Part shown: in pieces, positions 25,378 to 35,399 of the stretch | How positions within the stretch are numbered: position 1 is the stretch's first letter | Layout: every line of letters begins with the position of its first letter | Assembly: GCF_000019785.1 (NCBI RefSeq) | Contig: NC_010524.1 | Span: 248,001-312,000 of the forward strand | Length of the DNA: 64,000 bases | Direction: 5' to 3' | DNA from: Leptothrix cholodnii SP-6 | GTDB lineage: Bacteria; Pseudomonadota; Gammaproteobacteria; Burkholderiales; Burkholderiaceae_C | Made by a program: the position numbers and the translations under genes | The notes under the pieces: generated by a model | Seen by the model: only the letters and a program-made list of their open reading frames with translations | Databases searched by the model: none | What the model was told of the DNA's origin: nothing

Positions 25378-25941
25378 ATGTCGCTGATCAACACCACCGT
25401 CCAGCCCTTCAAGGCCCAAGCTTTCCTGAACGGCAAGTTCATCGAAGTCACCGAAGCCAGCCTGAAGGGCAAGTGGTCGACGCTGATCTTCATGCCCGCC
25501 GCGTTCACCTTCAACTGCCCGACCGAAGTCGAAGACGCGGCCGCGAACTACGCCGAGTTCCAGAAGCTGGAGACCGAGGTCTACATCATCACGACCGACA
25601 CCCACTTCGCGCACAAGGTGTGGCACGAGACGTCGCCGGCCGTCGGCAAGGCCCAGTTCCCGCTGGTCGGCGACCCGACGCATCAGCTGACGCGCGCTTT
25701 CGGCGTGCACATCGAAGAAGAAGGCCTGGCGCTGCGCGGCACCTTCATCATCAACCCGGAAGGTCAGATCAAGACCGCCGAAGTGCACTCGAACGAGATC
25801 GCCCGTGACGTGTCGGAAACCCTGCGCAAGCTCAAGGCTGCCCAGTACACCGCCAAGAACCCCGGCCAGGTCTGCCCGGCCAAGTGGAACGACGGCGCTG
25901 CGACCATCACCCCGTCGCTCGACCTCGTCGGCAAGATCTAA
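25378..25941 (+). CDS. ahpC: alkyl hydroperoxide reductase subunit C (peroxiredoxin)
   Basis: A 187-residue typical 2-Cys peroxiredoxin that reduces H2O2 and organic peroxides in the cytoplasm. Peroxidatic Cys47 (FTFNCPTEVED) and the resolving cysteine in GQVCPAKW are present, and length equals the enteric AhpC. The ribosome site is AAGGAAACCGC. It is followed after 123 bases, including a hairpin, by ahpF, which recycles it. Promoter elements suggest OxyR control. Confidence 0.96.
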   Translation: MSLINTTVQPFKAQAFLNGKFIEVTEASLKGKWSTLIFMPAAFTFNCPTEVEDAAANYAEFQKLETEVYIITTDTHFAHKVWHETSPAVGKAQFPLVGDPTHQLTRAFGVHIEEEGLALRGTFIINPEGQIKTAEVHSNEIARDVSETLRKLKAAQYTAKNPGQVCPAKWNDGAATITPSLDLVGKI

Positions 25942-25982
25942 CTCCTTGCCCTGCGTCAGCTCACCGAGCTGACCGTCTGATT

Positions 25983-26008
25983 GAAGGCCCGTACCCCGGG
26001 CCTTCGTT
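25983..26008 (+). terminator. hairpin between ahpC and ahpF
   Basis: GAAGGCCC (25983-25990) pairs with GGGCCTTC (25998-26005), followed by GTTTC. It probably ends most transcripts after ahpC, so the peroxiredoxin is made in excess of its reductase. Confidence 0.7.
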
Positions 26009-26064
26009 TCGCCTGAGCCCCCAAAAAGGGCTCCTGCCTGACCCTGTCGTCGAAAGAAATCACC

Positions 26065-27648
26065 ATGTTGGACCAAGCCCTCAAGACCCAATTGAAGAGC
26101 TACCTCGAGCGCCTGCAACGGCCGATCGAGCTGGTGGCGTCTCTCGACGACAGCGCCAAGAGCGCCGAACTGCGCGGCCTGCTGCAGGACATCGCCGGCC
26201 TGTCGCCCCAGGTGAGCCTGGTCGAGCGCGACGACGGCCAGCGCACGCCCTCGTTCACGATCGGTGCGGCCGGCGCCGACGAGGCCGCCCGCATCCGCTT
26301 TGCCGGCATCCCGCTGGGCCACGAGTTCACCTCGCTGGTGCTGGCGCTGCTGCAGACCGGCGGCCACCCGCCCAAGGTCGAGGCCGGCGTGATCGAGCAG
26401 ATCCGCGGCCTGGACGCCGACCTCAGCTTCGAGGTCTACATGTCCCTGACCTGCCACAACTGCCCGGACGTGGTGCAGGCGCTCAACCTGATGGCGGTGC
26501 TCAACCCCGGCGTCAAGGTGACGACGATCGACGGCGCGCTGTTCCAGGACGAGATCGCGCAGCGCCAGATCATGGCGGTGCCCACCGTGTTCCTGAACGG
26601 CCAGGAGTTCGGCGCCGGCCGCATGACGGTCGAAGACATCCTCGCCAAGGTCGACACCGGCGCGGCCGCGCGTGATGCGGCTCGGCTGGCCAAGCAGGCG
26701 GCCTACGACATGCTGATCGTCGGCGGCGGCCCGGCCGGCGCGGCGGCGGCGGTGTACGCGGCGCGCAAGGGCATCCGCACGGGCGTGGTGGCCGAGCGTT
26801 TCGGCGGCCAGACGCTCGACACGATGGCGATCGAGAACTTCATCTCGGTCAAGGAAACCGACGGGCCGAAGTTCGCGGTGGCGCTGGAGCAGCACGTCAA
26901 GCAGTACGACGTCGACATCATGAACGCGCAGCGCGCCGTCAAGCTGACCCCGGCCACCGAGCCGGGAGGGCTGGCCGAGCTGGAACTGGCCAACGGCGCG
27001 GTGCTGAAGGCGCGCAGCGTGATCCTGAGCACCGGCGCGCGCTGGCGCAACGTCAACGTGCCCGGCGAGGCCGAGTACAAGAACAAGGGCGTGGCCTACT
27101 GCCCGCACTGCGACGGCCCGCTGTTCAAGGGCAAGCGCGTGGCGGTGATCGGCGGCGGCAACTCGGGCGTCGAGGCGGCGATCGACCTGGCCGGCATCGT
27201 CAAGCACGTGACGTTGATCGAATTCGCCGACGCGCTGCGCGCCGACGCGGTGCTGGTGGCCAAGCTCAAGAGCCTGCCCAACGTGGCGATCCACACCAGC
27301 GCGCAGACCACCGAGATCCACGGCGACGGCCAGAAGGTCAACGGCCTGAGCTACACCGACCGTGTCAGCGGCGCGGGCCATCGGATCGATCTCGAAGGCG
27401 TGTTCGTGCAGATCGGCCTGGTGCCCAACACCGAGTGGCTCAAGGGCACGATCGAGCTCAGCCGCCACGGCGAGATCATCATCGACGCCCGCGGCCAGAC
27501 CAATGTGCCCGGCATCTACGCCGCCGGCGACGTGACGACGGTGCCGTTCAAGCAGATCGTGATCGCGGTGGGCGAGGGCGCGAAGGCCGCACTCGGCGCC
27601 TTCGACCACCTGATGCGCACGCCGGTGGTGGCGGCCGAGACGGCCTGA
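26065..27648 (+). CDS. ahpF: alkyl hydroperoxide reductase subunit F
   Basis: A 527-residue NADH-dependent flavoprotein that reduces AhpC. The N-terminal ~200 residues are the tandem thioredoxin-like domain with redox pair TCHNC. Then comes a FAD-binding motif ([18 protein letters not shown]), the thioredoxin-reductase-like pair CPHC in [10 protein letters not shown], an NAD(P) motif ([16 protein letters not shown]) and the late FAD contact [12 protein letters not shown]. Length and order match the family. It may be expressed by readthrough of the hairpin after ahpC. Confidence 0.96.
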   Translation: MLDQALKTQLKSYLERLQRPIELVASLDDSAKSAELRGLLQDIAGLSPQVSLVERDDGQRTPSFTIGAAGADEAARIRFAGIPLGHEFTSLVLALLQTGGHPPKVEAGVIEQIRGLDADLSFEVYMSLTCHNCPDVVQALNLMAVLNPGVKVTTIDGALFQDEIAQRQIMAVPTVFLNGQEFGAGRMTVEDILAKVDTGAAARDAARLAKQAAYDMLIVGGGPAGAAAAVYAARKGIRTGVVAERFGGQTLDTMAIENFISVKETDGPKFAVALEQHVKQYDVDIMNAQRAVKLTPATEPGGLAELELANGAVLKARSVILSTGARWRNVNVPGEAEYKNKGVAYCPHCDGPLFKGKRVAVIGGGNSGVEAAIDLAGIVKHVTLIEFADALRADAVLVAKLKSLPNVAIHTSAQTTEIHGDGQKVNGLSYTDRVSGAGHRIDLEGVFVQIGLVPNTEWLKGTIELSRHGEIIIDARGQTNVPGIYAAGDVTTVPFKQIVIAVGEGAKAALGAFDHLMRTPVVAAETA

Positions 27649-27672
27649 TCGCCGGGTGGCCGGGCGCTGCGT

Positions 27673-28581
27673 CTACAGCGCCTGCCGCCACCACTCGCCG
27701 GCCAGCGCCTGCTGCAGGAAGGCGATGAAGTTCGTCACCTTCAGCGGCACCAACCGCGGCGACGGGAACACCGCATGCACCGCCTGCGCGGGCAGCAGGT
27801 GGTCGGCCAGCACGGGGGTGATCGCACCGTCGGCCACCGACTCGCGCGCCACGTACCAGGGCAGCACCGCCAGGCCCATGCCGGCGCGCGCCGCGGCCAG
27901 CACGGCCGACAGGTTGTTCGATCGCAGCGGCCCGCGCACCGGCACCGATGTCTCCTCGCCGGCCGGCGTGGTCAGGCTCCAGCGTTCGTCGCCCTGCACG
28001 CTGCTGTAGACCAGGCAGGCGTGCGCGGCCAGATCGGCGGGCGTGGCCGGCGCCGGGTGCTCGCGCAGATAGGCCGGCGCGGCCGCCATCAGCCAGGGGT
28101 TGGTGCCGAGGTAGCGCGCGCCGAGCGCCGAATCGGCCAGCCGGCCCATGCGGATCGCCAGGTCCACGCCCTGCTCGACCAGATTCACGTAGCGGTCGTC
28201 GAAGGCCAGGTCGACCGTGACCTCCGGGTGCAGGCGCATGTAGCGCAGCACCAGCGGCACCACCACCCGCCGCCCGAACGCCACCGAGGTGCTGATGCGC
28301 AACGTGCCGCCGACCTGGCTCTGCAGCAGCGTGGCGAGGTTATCGGCGGCGTCGATTTCGCGGGCGATCAGCTTGCACTTGTCGTAATAGAGCGCGCCGA
28401 CCTCGGTGGGCGTGACGCCGCGGGTCGAGCGGTGCAGCAGCCGCGCGCCCAGTCGCTGCTCCATCGCGGCGACCGACTTGGTGGCGGTCGGCTGCGTGAT
28501 GCCGAACTCGGCGGCCGCCTTGCTGAAGCTGGCGGTCTCGACGATGCGGATGAAAAGCTGTACGCCGGTGATGCGGTCCAT
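27673..28581 (-). CDS. LysR-family transcriptional regulator
   Basis: A 302-residue regulator. The N-terminal winged helix-turn-helix (about 1-60) includes TASFSKAAAEFGITQPTATK; the rest is the effector-binding domain with GTLRISTSVAFGRRVVVP. It ends convergently with ahpF and is divergent from the DsbA-family gene at 28698 across 116 bases, which makes that gene a likely target. It is not OxyR: the effector domain lacks the two-cysteine redox region. Confidence 0.85.
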   Translation of the reverse strand: MDRITGVQLFIRIVETASFSKAAAEFGITQPTATKSVAAMEQRLGARLLHRSTRGVTPTEVGALYYDKCKLIAREIDAADNLATLLQSQVGGTLRISTSVAFGRRVVVPLVLRYMRLHPEVTVDLAFDDRYVNLVEQGVDLAIRMGRLADSALGARYLGTNPWLMAAAPAYLREHPAPATPADLAAHACLVYSSVQGDERWSLTTPAGEETSVPVRGPLRSNNLSAVLAAARAGMGLAVLPWYVARESVADGAITPVLADHLLPAQAVHAVFPSPRLVPLKVTNFIAFLQQALAGEWWRQAL

Positions 28582-28697
28582 CGCGCCACTTTAGGCGCGC
28601 CGGCGTCGCCTTGGCGTCGGTATCGTCCCGCCGCCAGGGGACAACGCGCTCGCACTAGACTGCCGTCCATCCGGGCATTGAATTGAAGAAAGTCAGC

Positions 28698-29339
28698 ATG
28701 AAGATCGATGTGGTCTCCGACGTGGTGTGCCCCTGGTGTGCGGTCGGCGTTTCGTCGCTGCTGCGGGCGCTCGACACGCTGGGCGACGAGTTGCGGCCGA
28801 CGCTGCATTTCCAGCCCTTCGAGCTCAACCCGACGCTCGGGCCGGGCGGGCAGGACATCGTCGAGTACCTCGGCCGCAAGTACGGCTCGACGCCCGAGCA
28901 GATCGAGCGCACCCACGAGCAGATCGCGCAGCGCGGCGCGGCGGTGGGCTTCACGTTCAACATGGACCTGCGCACGCGCACCTACAACAGCTTCGACGCG
29001 CACCGCCTGCTGCACTGGGCCGGGCTGGAGGGCGAGGACTTCCAGCTGCTGCTCAAGCTGGCGCTGCTGCGCAGCTATTTCACCGAGGGGCTCGACCCCG
29101 GCGAGCCGGCGCTGCTGGTGAGCCTGGCGGCCGAGGCGGGGCTCGATGCGGCGCGTGCGCTCGACATCCTGGCCAGCGACGAATACGCCGACGAGGTGCG
29201 CGAGCGCGAGGCGTTCTACCAGTCGCAGGGCATCGCGTCGGTGCCGTCGTTCATCATCAACGACCGCCACCTGATCGCCGGTGGCCAGCCGCCCGAGTTC
29301 TTCGTGCAGGCGCTGCGCCAGATCGCCGAAGAAGGCTGA
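28698..29339 (+). CDS. DsbA-family oxidoreductase (FrnE-like)
   Basis: A 213-residue cytoplasmic thioredoxin-fold protein with Cys11-Pro-Trp-Cys14 (SDVVCPWCAVGV) immediately after the first strand, no signal peptide, and the family's late SVPSFIINDRHLIAGGQPPE motif carrying the cis-proline. FrnE-type proteins are thiol-disulfide oxidoreductases, in some species oxidative-stress linked. An in-frame TTG at 28683 is a weaker start. Divergent from a LysR regulator. Confidence 0.88.
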   Translation: MKIDVVSDVVCPWCAVGVSSLLRALDTLGDELRPTLHFQPFELNPTLGPGGQDIVEYLGRKYGSTPEQIERTHEQIAQRGAAVGFTFNMDLRTRTYNSFDAHRLLHWAGLEGEDFQLLLKLALLRSYFTEGLDPGEPALLVSLAAEAGLDAARALDILASDEYADEVREREAFYQSQGIASVPSFIINDRHLIAGGQPPEFFVQALRQIAEEG

Positions 29340-29483
29340 ACCGCAGTCGAGCCGGTCTTGACGCAGCGCAAGCTGCTGCGCCGGCTTGCTCGCAAACCCC
29401 AGCGTGGCGGCGTGGGCCGGCGCGTTACGGTTCCGGCTCCGGTGCCGCCTCTGGCATCGGACCCCGGATCCGCAGGAGCAGTG

Positions 29484-30080
29484 ATGACAGAAGACGCGCG
29501 ACTGGCCGAGCTGGCGCAGATCGAGTCCGCCGTGTGGGCCGAGCTGGAGCGCGCCGTGCACAGTCGCTTCACCGGCAGCGTGGCGCCGCACGAATGGCGC
29601 CGGGCCGTTCTGGCGACCCAGGATGCCGACGGCCCGCAGGCGCGCAGCGTGGTGCTGCGCGACCTGCTGCTCGACAGCCGCGAACTGGTCTTCTACGCCG
29701 ACGCGCGTTCGCCCAAGGTGGCGCAGCTGCGGCGCGATCCACGCGCCGTGCTGCTGTGCTGGAGCTCAACGCTGGGCTGGCAGCTGCGGCTGCGCTGCCA
29801 CATCGAGGTCGAGACCAGCGGCCTGGACGTGACCGCACGCTGGGCCCACATCCGCAACCGCCCGGCCGCGCACGACTACCTGTCGCCGCTGGCCCCCGGC
29901 ACGCCGATGCCCGACGGCCACGGCGGCCTGGTGGTGACGCCGCTGCCGCCCGAACGCCTGCGCGAGACCTTCGCGGTGCTGTCGGCGCGGGTCGAGGCGA
30001 TCGACTGGCTGGAGCTGCACGCGCGCGGCCAGCGGCGCGCCGTGTTCGACGCCCAGGGCGCGCGCTGGCTGACGCCCTGA
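29484..30080 (+). CDS. pyridoxamine 5'-phosphate oxidase-like FMN protein
   Basis: A 198-residue protein of the split-barrel flavin-binding fold, starting at ATG 29484 after AGGAGCAGTG. The N-terminal part (PQARSVVLRDLLL, ELVFYADARSPKVAQL, AVLLCWSSTLGWQLRLR) follows the FMN-binding pattern of the Alr4036/PNPOx group. The C-terminal PNPOx dimer segment that defines true PdxH is not clear, so the substrate is uncertain. Apparently monocistronic. Confidence 0.78.
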   Translation: MTEDARLAELAQIESAVWAELERAVHSRFTGSVAPHEWRRAVLATQDADGPQARSVVLRDLLLDSRELVFYADARSPKVAQLRRDPRAVLLCWSSTLGWQLRLRCHIEVETSGLDVTARWAHIRNRPAAHDYLSPLAPGTPMPDGHGGLVVTPLPPERLRETFAVLSARVEAIDWLELHARGQRRAVFDAQGARWLTP

Positions 30081-30229
30081 TCCGGCCGCCGCCGTGTGGC
30101 GGTCGTACGCCACGGTGATGCGCCATCGAGACGCAGGGGCGGCACGCGCGCAGTGACAATCGGGGCCGGCGGCCCGCCGTGGCCGCTGTCTGACCCGACC
30201 CGCCCGCTCTCGAACCCACGTGCCGCTCC

Positions 30230-30706
30230 GTGTCCACACTGCCTGTTCCATCCGCCGCCACGCCCTCCGCCCGCCCCGCCTTCGCGCCCGATCCGCAGGC
30301 CCTGCGGCTGGGTTACGCCGGCCTGATCCCGTTTGTCATCGGGGTGCTGCTGGCGTGGCTGGTCGAGCACGACGAGGCGCACGACTTCGTGCTCCGGGCG
30401 ATCAACGTCTATGCCGCGGTGATCGTGTCGTTTCTCGGTGCGCTGCACTGGGGGCTGGCGATGCGCGCGCAGCCGGGCGAGTCGACCGCCTTCGTCTGGG
30501 GCATCGTGCCCTCGCTGGTCGGCTGGGTGGCGGCGCTGATGCCGGCCGGCGCCGGCCTGGTGATCCAGAGCGCCGTGCTGATCGCCTGTTACCTGGTCGA
30601 TCGGCGGGCCTACCCGCTGCACGGCGTGGCCGGCTGGCTGACGCTGCGTTTCCGCCTGACGGTGGTGGCCACGCTGAGCTGCCTGCTCGCGGCATCGTTC
30701 GCCTGA
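30230..30706 (+). CDS. DUF3429 membrane protein
   Basis: A 158-residue protein with about five helices, starting at GTG 30230. The GYAGLIPFVIG, SFLGALHWGLAM and WGIVPSLVGW motifs are those of the DUF3429 family, inner-membrane proteins of unknown role. It is followed after ten bases by the M61 peptidase gene, suggesting co-transcription. Confidence 0.8.
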   Translation: MSTLPVPSAATPSARPAFAPDPQALRLGYAGLIPFVIGVLLAWLVEHDEAHDFVLRAINVYAAVIVSFLGALHWGLAMRAQPGESTAFVWGIVPSLVGWVAALMPAGAGLVIQSAVLIACYLVDRRAYPLHGVAGWLTLRFRLTVVATLSCLLAASFA

Positions 30707-30716
30707 GGGGCCGACC

Positions 30717-32453
30717 ATGATCAGCTACCACGTCGAGATCGCCGACCTGCACGCCCACCTGTTCCGCGTCACGCTGACGGTGGCCAAACCGGCGGCCGAG
30801 CAGACCCTGAGCCTGCCGGTGTGGATCCCCGGCAGCTACCTGGTGCGCGAGTTCTCGCGCCACCTCAGCGGCCTGCAGGCGCGCCAGGGCCAGACCGAAC
30901 GGGCGCTCGAACAGCTCGACAAGCGCAGCTGGCGGGTGCGCTGCAGCGGCCGGGCGGCGCTGGTGGTGAGCTACCTCGTCTACGCCTTCGACGCCTCGGT
31001 GCGCACCGCCTGGCTCGACAGTCAGCGCGGCTTCTTCAACGCCACCAGCCTGTGCCTGTGCGCCGAAGGCCACGAGGCCGACGAGCACCGCCTGAGCCTG
31101 GGCGCGCTGCCGGCCGGCTGGCAGGTCGCGACCGGCCTCGAGCGCACCGCCAAGAGCGGCAAGAACGCCTGGCGCGCCGACAGCTACGACGCGCTGATCG
31201 ACCACCCGTTCGAGCTCGGTGCGTTCTGGCGCGGCGAGTTCACGGCCTGCGGCGTGCCGCATGAATTTGTCGTGGCCGGCGCCGCACCCGGCTTCGACGG
31301 CGAACGCCTGCTGGCCGACGCGCGCCGCATCTGCGAGGCGCAGATCCGCTTCTGGCACGCCGACGCCAAGCCACCGTTCGAGCGCTACGTCTTCATGCTG
31401 GCCGCCACCGACGACGGCTACGGCGGCCTCGAACACCGCAACAGCACCGCGCTGATCTGCAACCGCCGCGACCTGCCGCGCCGCCCGGCGCCGGGCAACG
31501 GCGTGGGCCTGAGCGAGGGCTACGTGACGCTGCTGGGCCTGATCAGCCACGAGTACTTCCACACCTGGAACGTCAAGCGCCTCAAGCCCGCCGAGTTCGC
31601 GCCCTACGACCTGACACGCGAGAACCCCACCGAGCTGCTGTGGTTCTTCGAGGGTTTCACCAGCTACTACGACGACCTGTTCCTGCTGCGCGCCGGCCTG
31701 ATCGACGAGGGGCGCTATTTCAAGCTGCTCGCCAAGACGATCAACCAGGTGCTCGGCACGCCCGGGCGCCAGGTGCAGAGCGTGGCGCAGTCGAGCTTCG
31801 ACGCCTGGCTCAAGTACTACCGGCCCGACGAGAACACCGCCAACGCCACCGTCAGCTACTACACCAAGGGCGCGCTGGTGGCGCTGGCGCTCGACCTGAC
31901 GCTGCGCCGCGCCGGACGCGGCACGCTCGACGCCGTGATGCGCACGCTCTGGCAGCGCAGCGGCGGCGGGCCGATCAGCGAGGCCGACATCGCCGCGGCC
32001 TTGCAGCAGGTCGGCCGACGCGACTTCGCCGACGAACTGGCCGCCTGGGTGCACGGCACCGCCGACCTGCCGCTGGCCGAGCTGCTGGCGCTGATCGGCG
32101 TCGAGCTCAAGCGCGACCCGCCGACGCTGGCACAGCGCCTGGGTGCGCGCGTCAACGAGAGCCTGAAGGTGCAGGCGGTGCTGCGCGGTGGCGCGGCCGA
32201 ACAGGCCGGGCTGGCGGCCGGCGACGAGCTGCTGGCGCTCGACGGCTGGCGGCTGGCCAAGCTCGACGACCTGCCGCTGTACGGCGGCTTCGAGCGGCCG
32301 CTGCCGCTGCTGGTCAGCCGCGACCGGCGCCTGCTGACCTTGACGCTGCCGGCGCCCAAGGTCGAGGGCGCCGTCAGCCTGACGGCCACGCCCAAGGCCG
32401 CGGCACCGGCGCTGCGACGCCGCCGCAGCTGGCTGGCGCAGTCGCTCGCCTGA
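30717..32453 (+). CDS. M61 family metallopeptidase with PDZ domain
   Basis: A 578-residue glycyl aminopeptidase-like enzyme. The zinc motif HEYFH spans residues 278-282 and the third ligand Glu312 lies in WFFEGFTSYYDD. An N-terminal beta domain precedes the catalytic gluzincin domain and a C-terminal PDZ domain (about 480-550, AEQAGLAAGDELLALDG) can bind substrate termini. No signal peptide is visible, so it is probably cytoplasmic. Family length and domain order are normal. Confidence 0.9.
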   Translation: MISYHVEIADLHAHLFRVTLTVAKPAAEQTLSLPVWIPGSYLVREFSRHLSGLQARQGQTERALEQLDKRSWRVRCSGRAALVVSYLVYAFDASVRTAWLDSQRGFFNATSLCLCAEGHEADEHRLSLGALPAGWQVATGLERTAKSGKNAWRADSYDALIDHPFELGAFWRGEFTACGVPHEFVVAGAAPGFDGERLLADARRICEAQIRFWHADAKPPFERYVFMLAATDDGYGGLEHRNSTALICNRRDLPRRPAPGNGVGLSEGYVTLLGLISHEYFHTWNVKRLKPAEFAPYDLTRENPTELLWFFEGFTSYYDDLFLLRAGLIDEGRYFKLLAKTINQVLGTPGRQVQSVAQSSFDAWLKYYRPDENTANATVSYYTKGALVALALDLTLRRAGRGTLDAVMRTLWQRSGGGPISEADIAAALQQVGRRDFADELAAWVHGTADLPLAELLALIGVELKRDPPTLAQRLGARVNESLKVQAVLRGGAAEQAGLAAGDELLALDGWRLAKLDDLPLYGGFERPLPLLVSRDRRLLTLTLPAPKVEGAVSLTATPKAAAPALRRRRSWLAQSLA

Positions 32454-32486
32454 GCGCGGGCGGGCGCGTCGTGAGAGCCCGTCCCG

Positions 32487-33725
32487 GTGACGTCTGATCG
32501 GCCCCGTCCCCGGTGGCGTGTCGTGCGCCGACCGGCGCTGGCCTGGGCCGCGCTGGCGGCGCTGCTGCTGCACCTGCTGGCGCTCGACGAACTGCACGAG
32601 TCGATGCAGTCGATCGACTTCCAGAAGCCCGCGATGGAGCGCCTCGAGGCGGTCTACACCCGCGTGCTGGCGCCGGTCGAGCCGGTCGAGGTGTCCGCGC
32701 CGGCTGCGCGGCCGACGGCGCGTCGCGCCAACCGCGCCGCGGTTGTGGCGGCAGCGGCTTCTGCGCCCGCCGAGGCCGCGTCTGCCGCGGCCGCGTCTGC
32801 GGCCGAGTCCGTTGCCCGTGCGGCCGACGAGGCCGCGTCCGCCGCGCTGGCCGGCATCGCGCCGGGCGTGGACGAGGCGGCTTCGGCGCCGACGGCCGAC
32901 CTGGCCGCTGCGGCCGCCTCGGCCTCGGCTGCGGCGGGCGAAGCCGGGCCGGACGGCTCCACCGCCGGCGAGCCGGCCGCCAGTGCCGTGGCCCGGGCCG
33001 CGCCGGCCAGTGCGCCGGCCAGCCCCCAGGCGGGCGCATCGGCGCCGCTGCCGGCGTTCAGCTGGCCGGCTTCGACCCGCCTGAGCTACAAGCTCGACGG
33101 CTGGTACAACGGCGAGGTGCTCGGTCAGGCGCAGGTCGAGTGGCTGCGTCACGGCGAGCGCTATCAGGTGCACCTGGATGTCTCGGTCGGCCCGAGCTTT
33201 GCGCCGCTGGTGCGCCGGCGCATGAGCAGCGATGGCCGCATCACCGCCGACGGCCTGGCGCCGCAGCGCTACGAGCAGGAGACGACGCAGATCATCGGCC
33301 GCGACCGGCGCGTGCAGATGGCCTTCAGCGACACCGCCATCGTGCTGTCCAACGGCGAGCGGGTGCCCGCCCAGGCCGACGTGCAGGACACCGCCAGCCA
33401 GTTCATCCAGATCATCTACCTGCTGACCACCCGGCCGGCGCTGCGCCAGGTCGGCCAGTCGATCGAGTTCGGCCTGGCGCTGCCCAAGCGGGTCGACCGC
33501 TGGGTCTACGAGGTGGTCGAGCGGGTGGTGGTGGAGACCCCGCTCGGCCCGATCCCGACCCTGCACGTCAAGCCGCGCCGCCGCGCCGCGCCCGGCAACC
33601 TGACGGCGCAGATGTGGTACGCGCCGAGCCTGCAGATGCTGCCGGTGCGCATCCGCATCGAGCAGGACGAGGGCGTGTGGATCGACCTGCGGCTCGAACG
33701 CGCGCCCGAACAATCGGGCCCGTGA
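32487..33725 (+). CDS. DUF3108 envelope protein with long Ala-rich linker
   Basis: A 412-residue protein starting at GTG 32487. A single N-terminal helix (ALAALLLHLLALDELH) anchors it in the membrane; residues ~70-190 are an alanine/serine/proline-rich, probably disordered linker; and the C-terminal ~220 residues are a DUF3108 beta-domain (LSYKLDGWYNGEVLGQAQVEW). DUF3108 proteins are periplasmic and of unknown function. The TonB-like layout (anchor, low-complexity spacer, globular end) suggests it reaches across the periplasm. Confidence 0.8.
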   Translation: MTSDRPRPRWRVVRRPALAWAALAALLLHLLALDELHESMQSIDFQKPAMERLEAVYTRVLAPVEPVEVSAPAARPTARRANRAAVVAAAASAPAEAASAAAASAAESVARAADEAASAALAGIAPGVDEAASAPTADLAAAAASASAAAGEAGPDGSTAGEPAASAVARAAPASAPASPQAGASAPLPAFSWPASTRLSYKLDGWYNGEVLGQAQVEWLRHGERYQVHLDVSVGPSFAPLVRRRMSSDGRITADGLAPQRYEQETTQIIGRDRRVQMAFSDTAIVLSNGERVPAQADVQDTASQFIQIIYLLTTRPALRQVGQSIEFGLALPKRVDRWVYEVVERVVVETPLGPIPTLHVKPRRRAAPGNLTAQMWYAPSLQMLPVRIRIEQDEGVWIDLRLERAPEQSGP

Positions 33726-33824
33726 GCGCGCCGCGCGGTGTCAGCGCGGTCCGGCGCCGTGCTCGGTATAGTGCGCCGCAGCACGTTTGAAGCGTCGACA
33801 AACCCCTCCAGGAGACCCGCACCG

Positions 33825-34622
33825 ATGAGCACGCCCTACGAAAACATCCTCGTCGAAACCCGCACCGGCGCGGGCTCGATGAACTACGGCTGGATCGCGC
33901 TGAACCGCCCCAAGGCGCTCAACGCGCTCAACGATCCGCTGATGGACGAACTCGGCGCCGCGCTGCTGGCCTTCGAGGCCGACGACCGCATCGCCTGCAT
34001 CGTGCTGACCGGCAGCGAGAAGGCGTTTGCCGCCGGTGCCGACATCGCCATGATGGCGCCGTTCAACTTTGCCAACGCCTACCGCAAGGGCCTGATCTCG
34101 CGCAACTGGGACACCCTGCGCCAGGTGCGCAAGCCGGTGATCGCCGCGGTGGCGGGCTTTGCGCTGGGCGGCGGCTGCGAGGTGGCGATGGCCTGCGACC
34201 TGATCATCGCCGCCGACAACGCCCGCTTCGGCCAGCCCGAGGTCAAGCTCGGCATCATCCCCGGCGCCGGTGGCACGCAGCGCCTGCCGCGTGCGGTCGG
34301 CAAGAGCAAGGCGATGGACCTGGCGCTGACCGGCCGCATGATGGACGCCGCCGAGGCCGAACGCGCCGGGCTGGTCTCGCGGGTGGTGCCGGCCGCCGAT
34401 CTGCACGCTGAAGCCGACAAGATCGCCCAGACGCTGTGCGGCTACTCGACCCTGACGCTGATGGCGATCAAGGAGAGCGTCAACCGCGCCTACGAGGCGC
34501 CGCTGTCGGAGGGCCTGCTGTTCGAGCGCCGGCTGTTCCACGCGCTGTTCTCGAGCAACGACCAGAAGGAAGGCATGGGCGCCTTCCTCGAGAAGCGCCC
34601 GCCGAGCTTCACGCACGACTGA
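33825..34622 (+). CDS. enoyl-CoA hydratase
   Basis: A 265-residue crotonase-superfamily enzyme that hydrates 2-enoyl-CoA in fatty-acid or amino-acid breakdown. The oxyanion-hole segments ([11 protein letters not shown] and [15 protein letters not shown]) and the catalytic glutamate region [19 protein letters not shown] are intact. ATG 33825 follows CAGGAGACCCGCACC. The preceding 99 bases separate it from the DUF3108 gene. A strong hairpin ends the unit. Confidence 0.93.
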   Translation: MSTPYENILVETRTGAGSMNYGWIALNRPKALNALNDPLMDELGAALLAFEADDRIACIVLTGSEKAFAAGADIAMMAPFNFANAYRKGLISRNWDTLRQVRKPVIAAVAGFALGGGCEVAMACDLIIAADNARFGQPEVKLGIIPGAGGTQRLPRAVGKSKAMDLALTGRMMDAAEAERAGLVSRVVPAADLHAEADKIAQTLCGYSTLTLMAIKESVNRAYEAPLSEGLLFERRLFHALFSSNDQKEGMGAFLEKRPPSFTHD

Positions 34623-34649
34623 TCGGCCTTTCGGCCGCCGCAATGACAA

Positions 34650-34676
34650 ACGCCCCGCAGTGCGGGGCGTTGTTCA
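34650..34676. terminator. terminator between enoyl-CoA hydratase and dsbC
   Basis: ACGCCCCGC (34650-34658) pairs perfectly with GCGGGGCGT (34662-34670) around AGT, followed by TGTTC. It stands between convergent genes and likely serves both strands. Confidence 0.8.
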
Positions 34677-34691
34677 TGGCGCGAGGTCAGG

Positions 34692-35399
34692 TCAGGACTT
34701 GGCGGCCATGCGCCGTTCGATCTCGGCTGCGGGGATCGCGCCCGGGGCGCGGCTGCCGTCCTCGAACACGATCGCCGGCGTGCCGGTGACGCGGTGCTTG
34801 CGCGCCAGCGCGCTGTTGCGCTCGATCGCCGAGGCGTCGCAGTTGCCCATCGCCTTGGGCGGCAGGGTGCCGTCGACCATCCAGTTGCGCCAGGTGGCGG
34901 TGCTGTCCTTGGCGCACCAGATCGATTTCGATTTCTCGGGCGAATCGCCACCCAGGATCGGGATCACGAAGGTGTAGACGGTGACGTCCTTGACGTTGAG
35001 CAGGTCGCGCTCGAGCTTCTTGCAATAGCCGCAGTTGGGGTCGGCGAAGACCGCGATCTTGCGTGTGCCCTTGCCGTTCTTCCAGACCACCGCGTCCTTG
35101 AGCGGCAGGCTGTTGAAGTCGATCGCGGTGAGCTTGTCGACCCGCTCCTCGGTCAGGTTGCGGCGTGTGGCGGTCTCGATCAGCGAGCCCTGCAGCAGGT
35201 AGGTGCCCTTGGCGTCGCTGTACATCAGGTCGGTGCCGATGCGGACCTCGAACACGCCGGGGATCGGCGTCGGGCGGATCTCGTCGATCTTGGGCAGGCC
35301 CTGGAAACGCTCGGTCAGCGTCTTGCGGATGTCGGCCTCGTCGGCCAGGGCCGCACCGGCCCAGAGGGAGCAGGCGATGGCGATCAGGCGCAGCAGCAT
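34692..35399 (-). CDS. dsbC: thiol:disulfide interchange protein DsbC
   Basis: A 235-residue periplasmic disulfide isomerase. The signal peptide (MLLRLIAIACSLWAGAALA, cut after ALA) is followed by the dimerisation domain and a thioredoxin-fold domain with CGYC (FADPNCGYCKKLERDL) and a cis-proline loop VTGTPAI. A second cysteine pair (IWCAKD and GNCDAS) is typical of DsbC. It lies 101 bases downstream of the UbiH-family gene on the same strand. Confidence 0.93.
   Translation of the reverse strand: MLLRLIAIACSLWAGAALADEADIRKTLTERFQGLPKIDEIRPTPIPGVFEVRIGTDLMYSDAKGTYLLQGSLIETATRRNLTEERVDKLTAIDFNSLPLKDAVVWKNGKGTRKIAVFADPNCGYCKKLERDLLNVKDVTVYTFVIPILGGDSPEKSKSIWCAKDSTATWRNWMVDGTLPPKAMGNCDASAIERNSALARKHRVTGTPAIVFEDGSRAPGAIPAAEIERRMAAKS

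Noticed and set aside
27673..28581. LysR gene next to ahpCF considered as oxyR
   Set aside because: It lacks the two-cysteine redox segment of OxyR and is convergent with, not divergent from, the ahp genes.
32740..33050. Apparent GCC-rich repeat tract
   Set aside because: No fixed repeat unit; it encodes an Ala-rich linker and reflects codon bias rather than a true tandem array.
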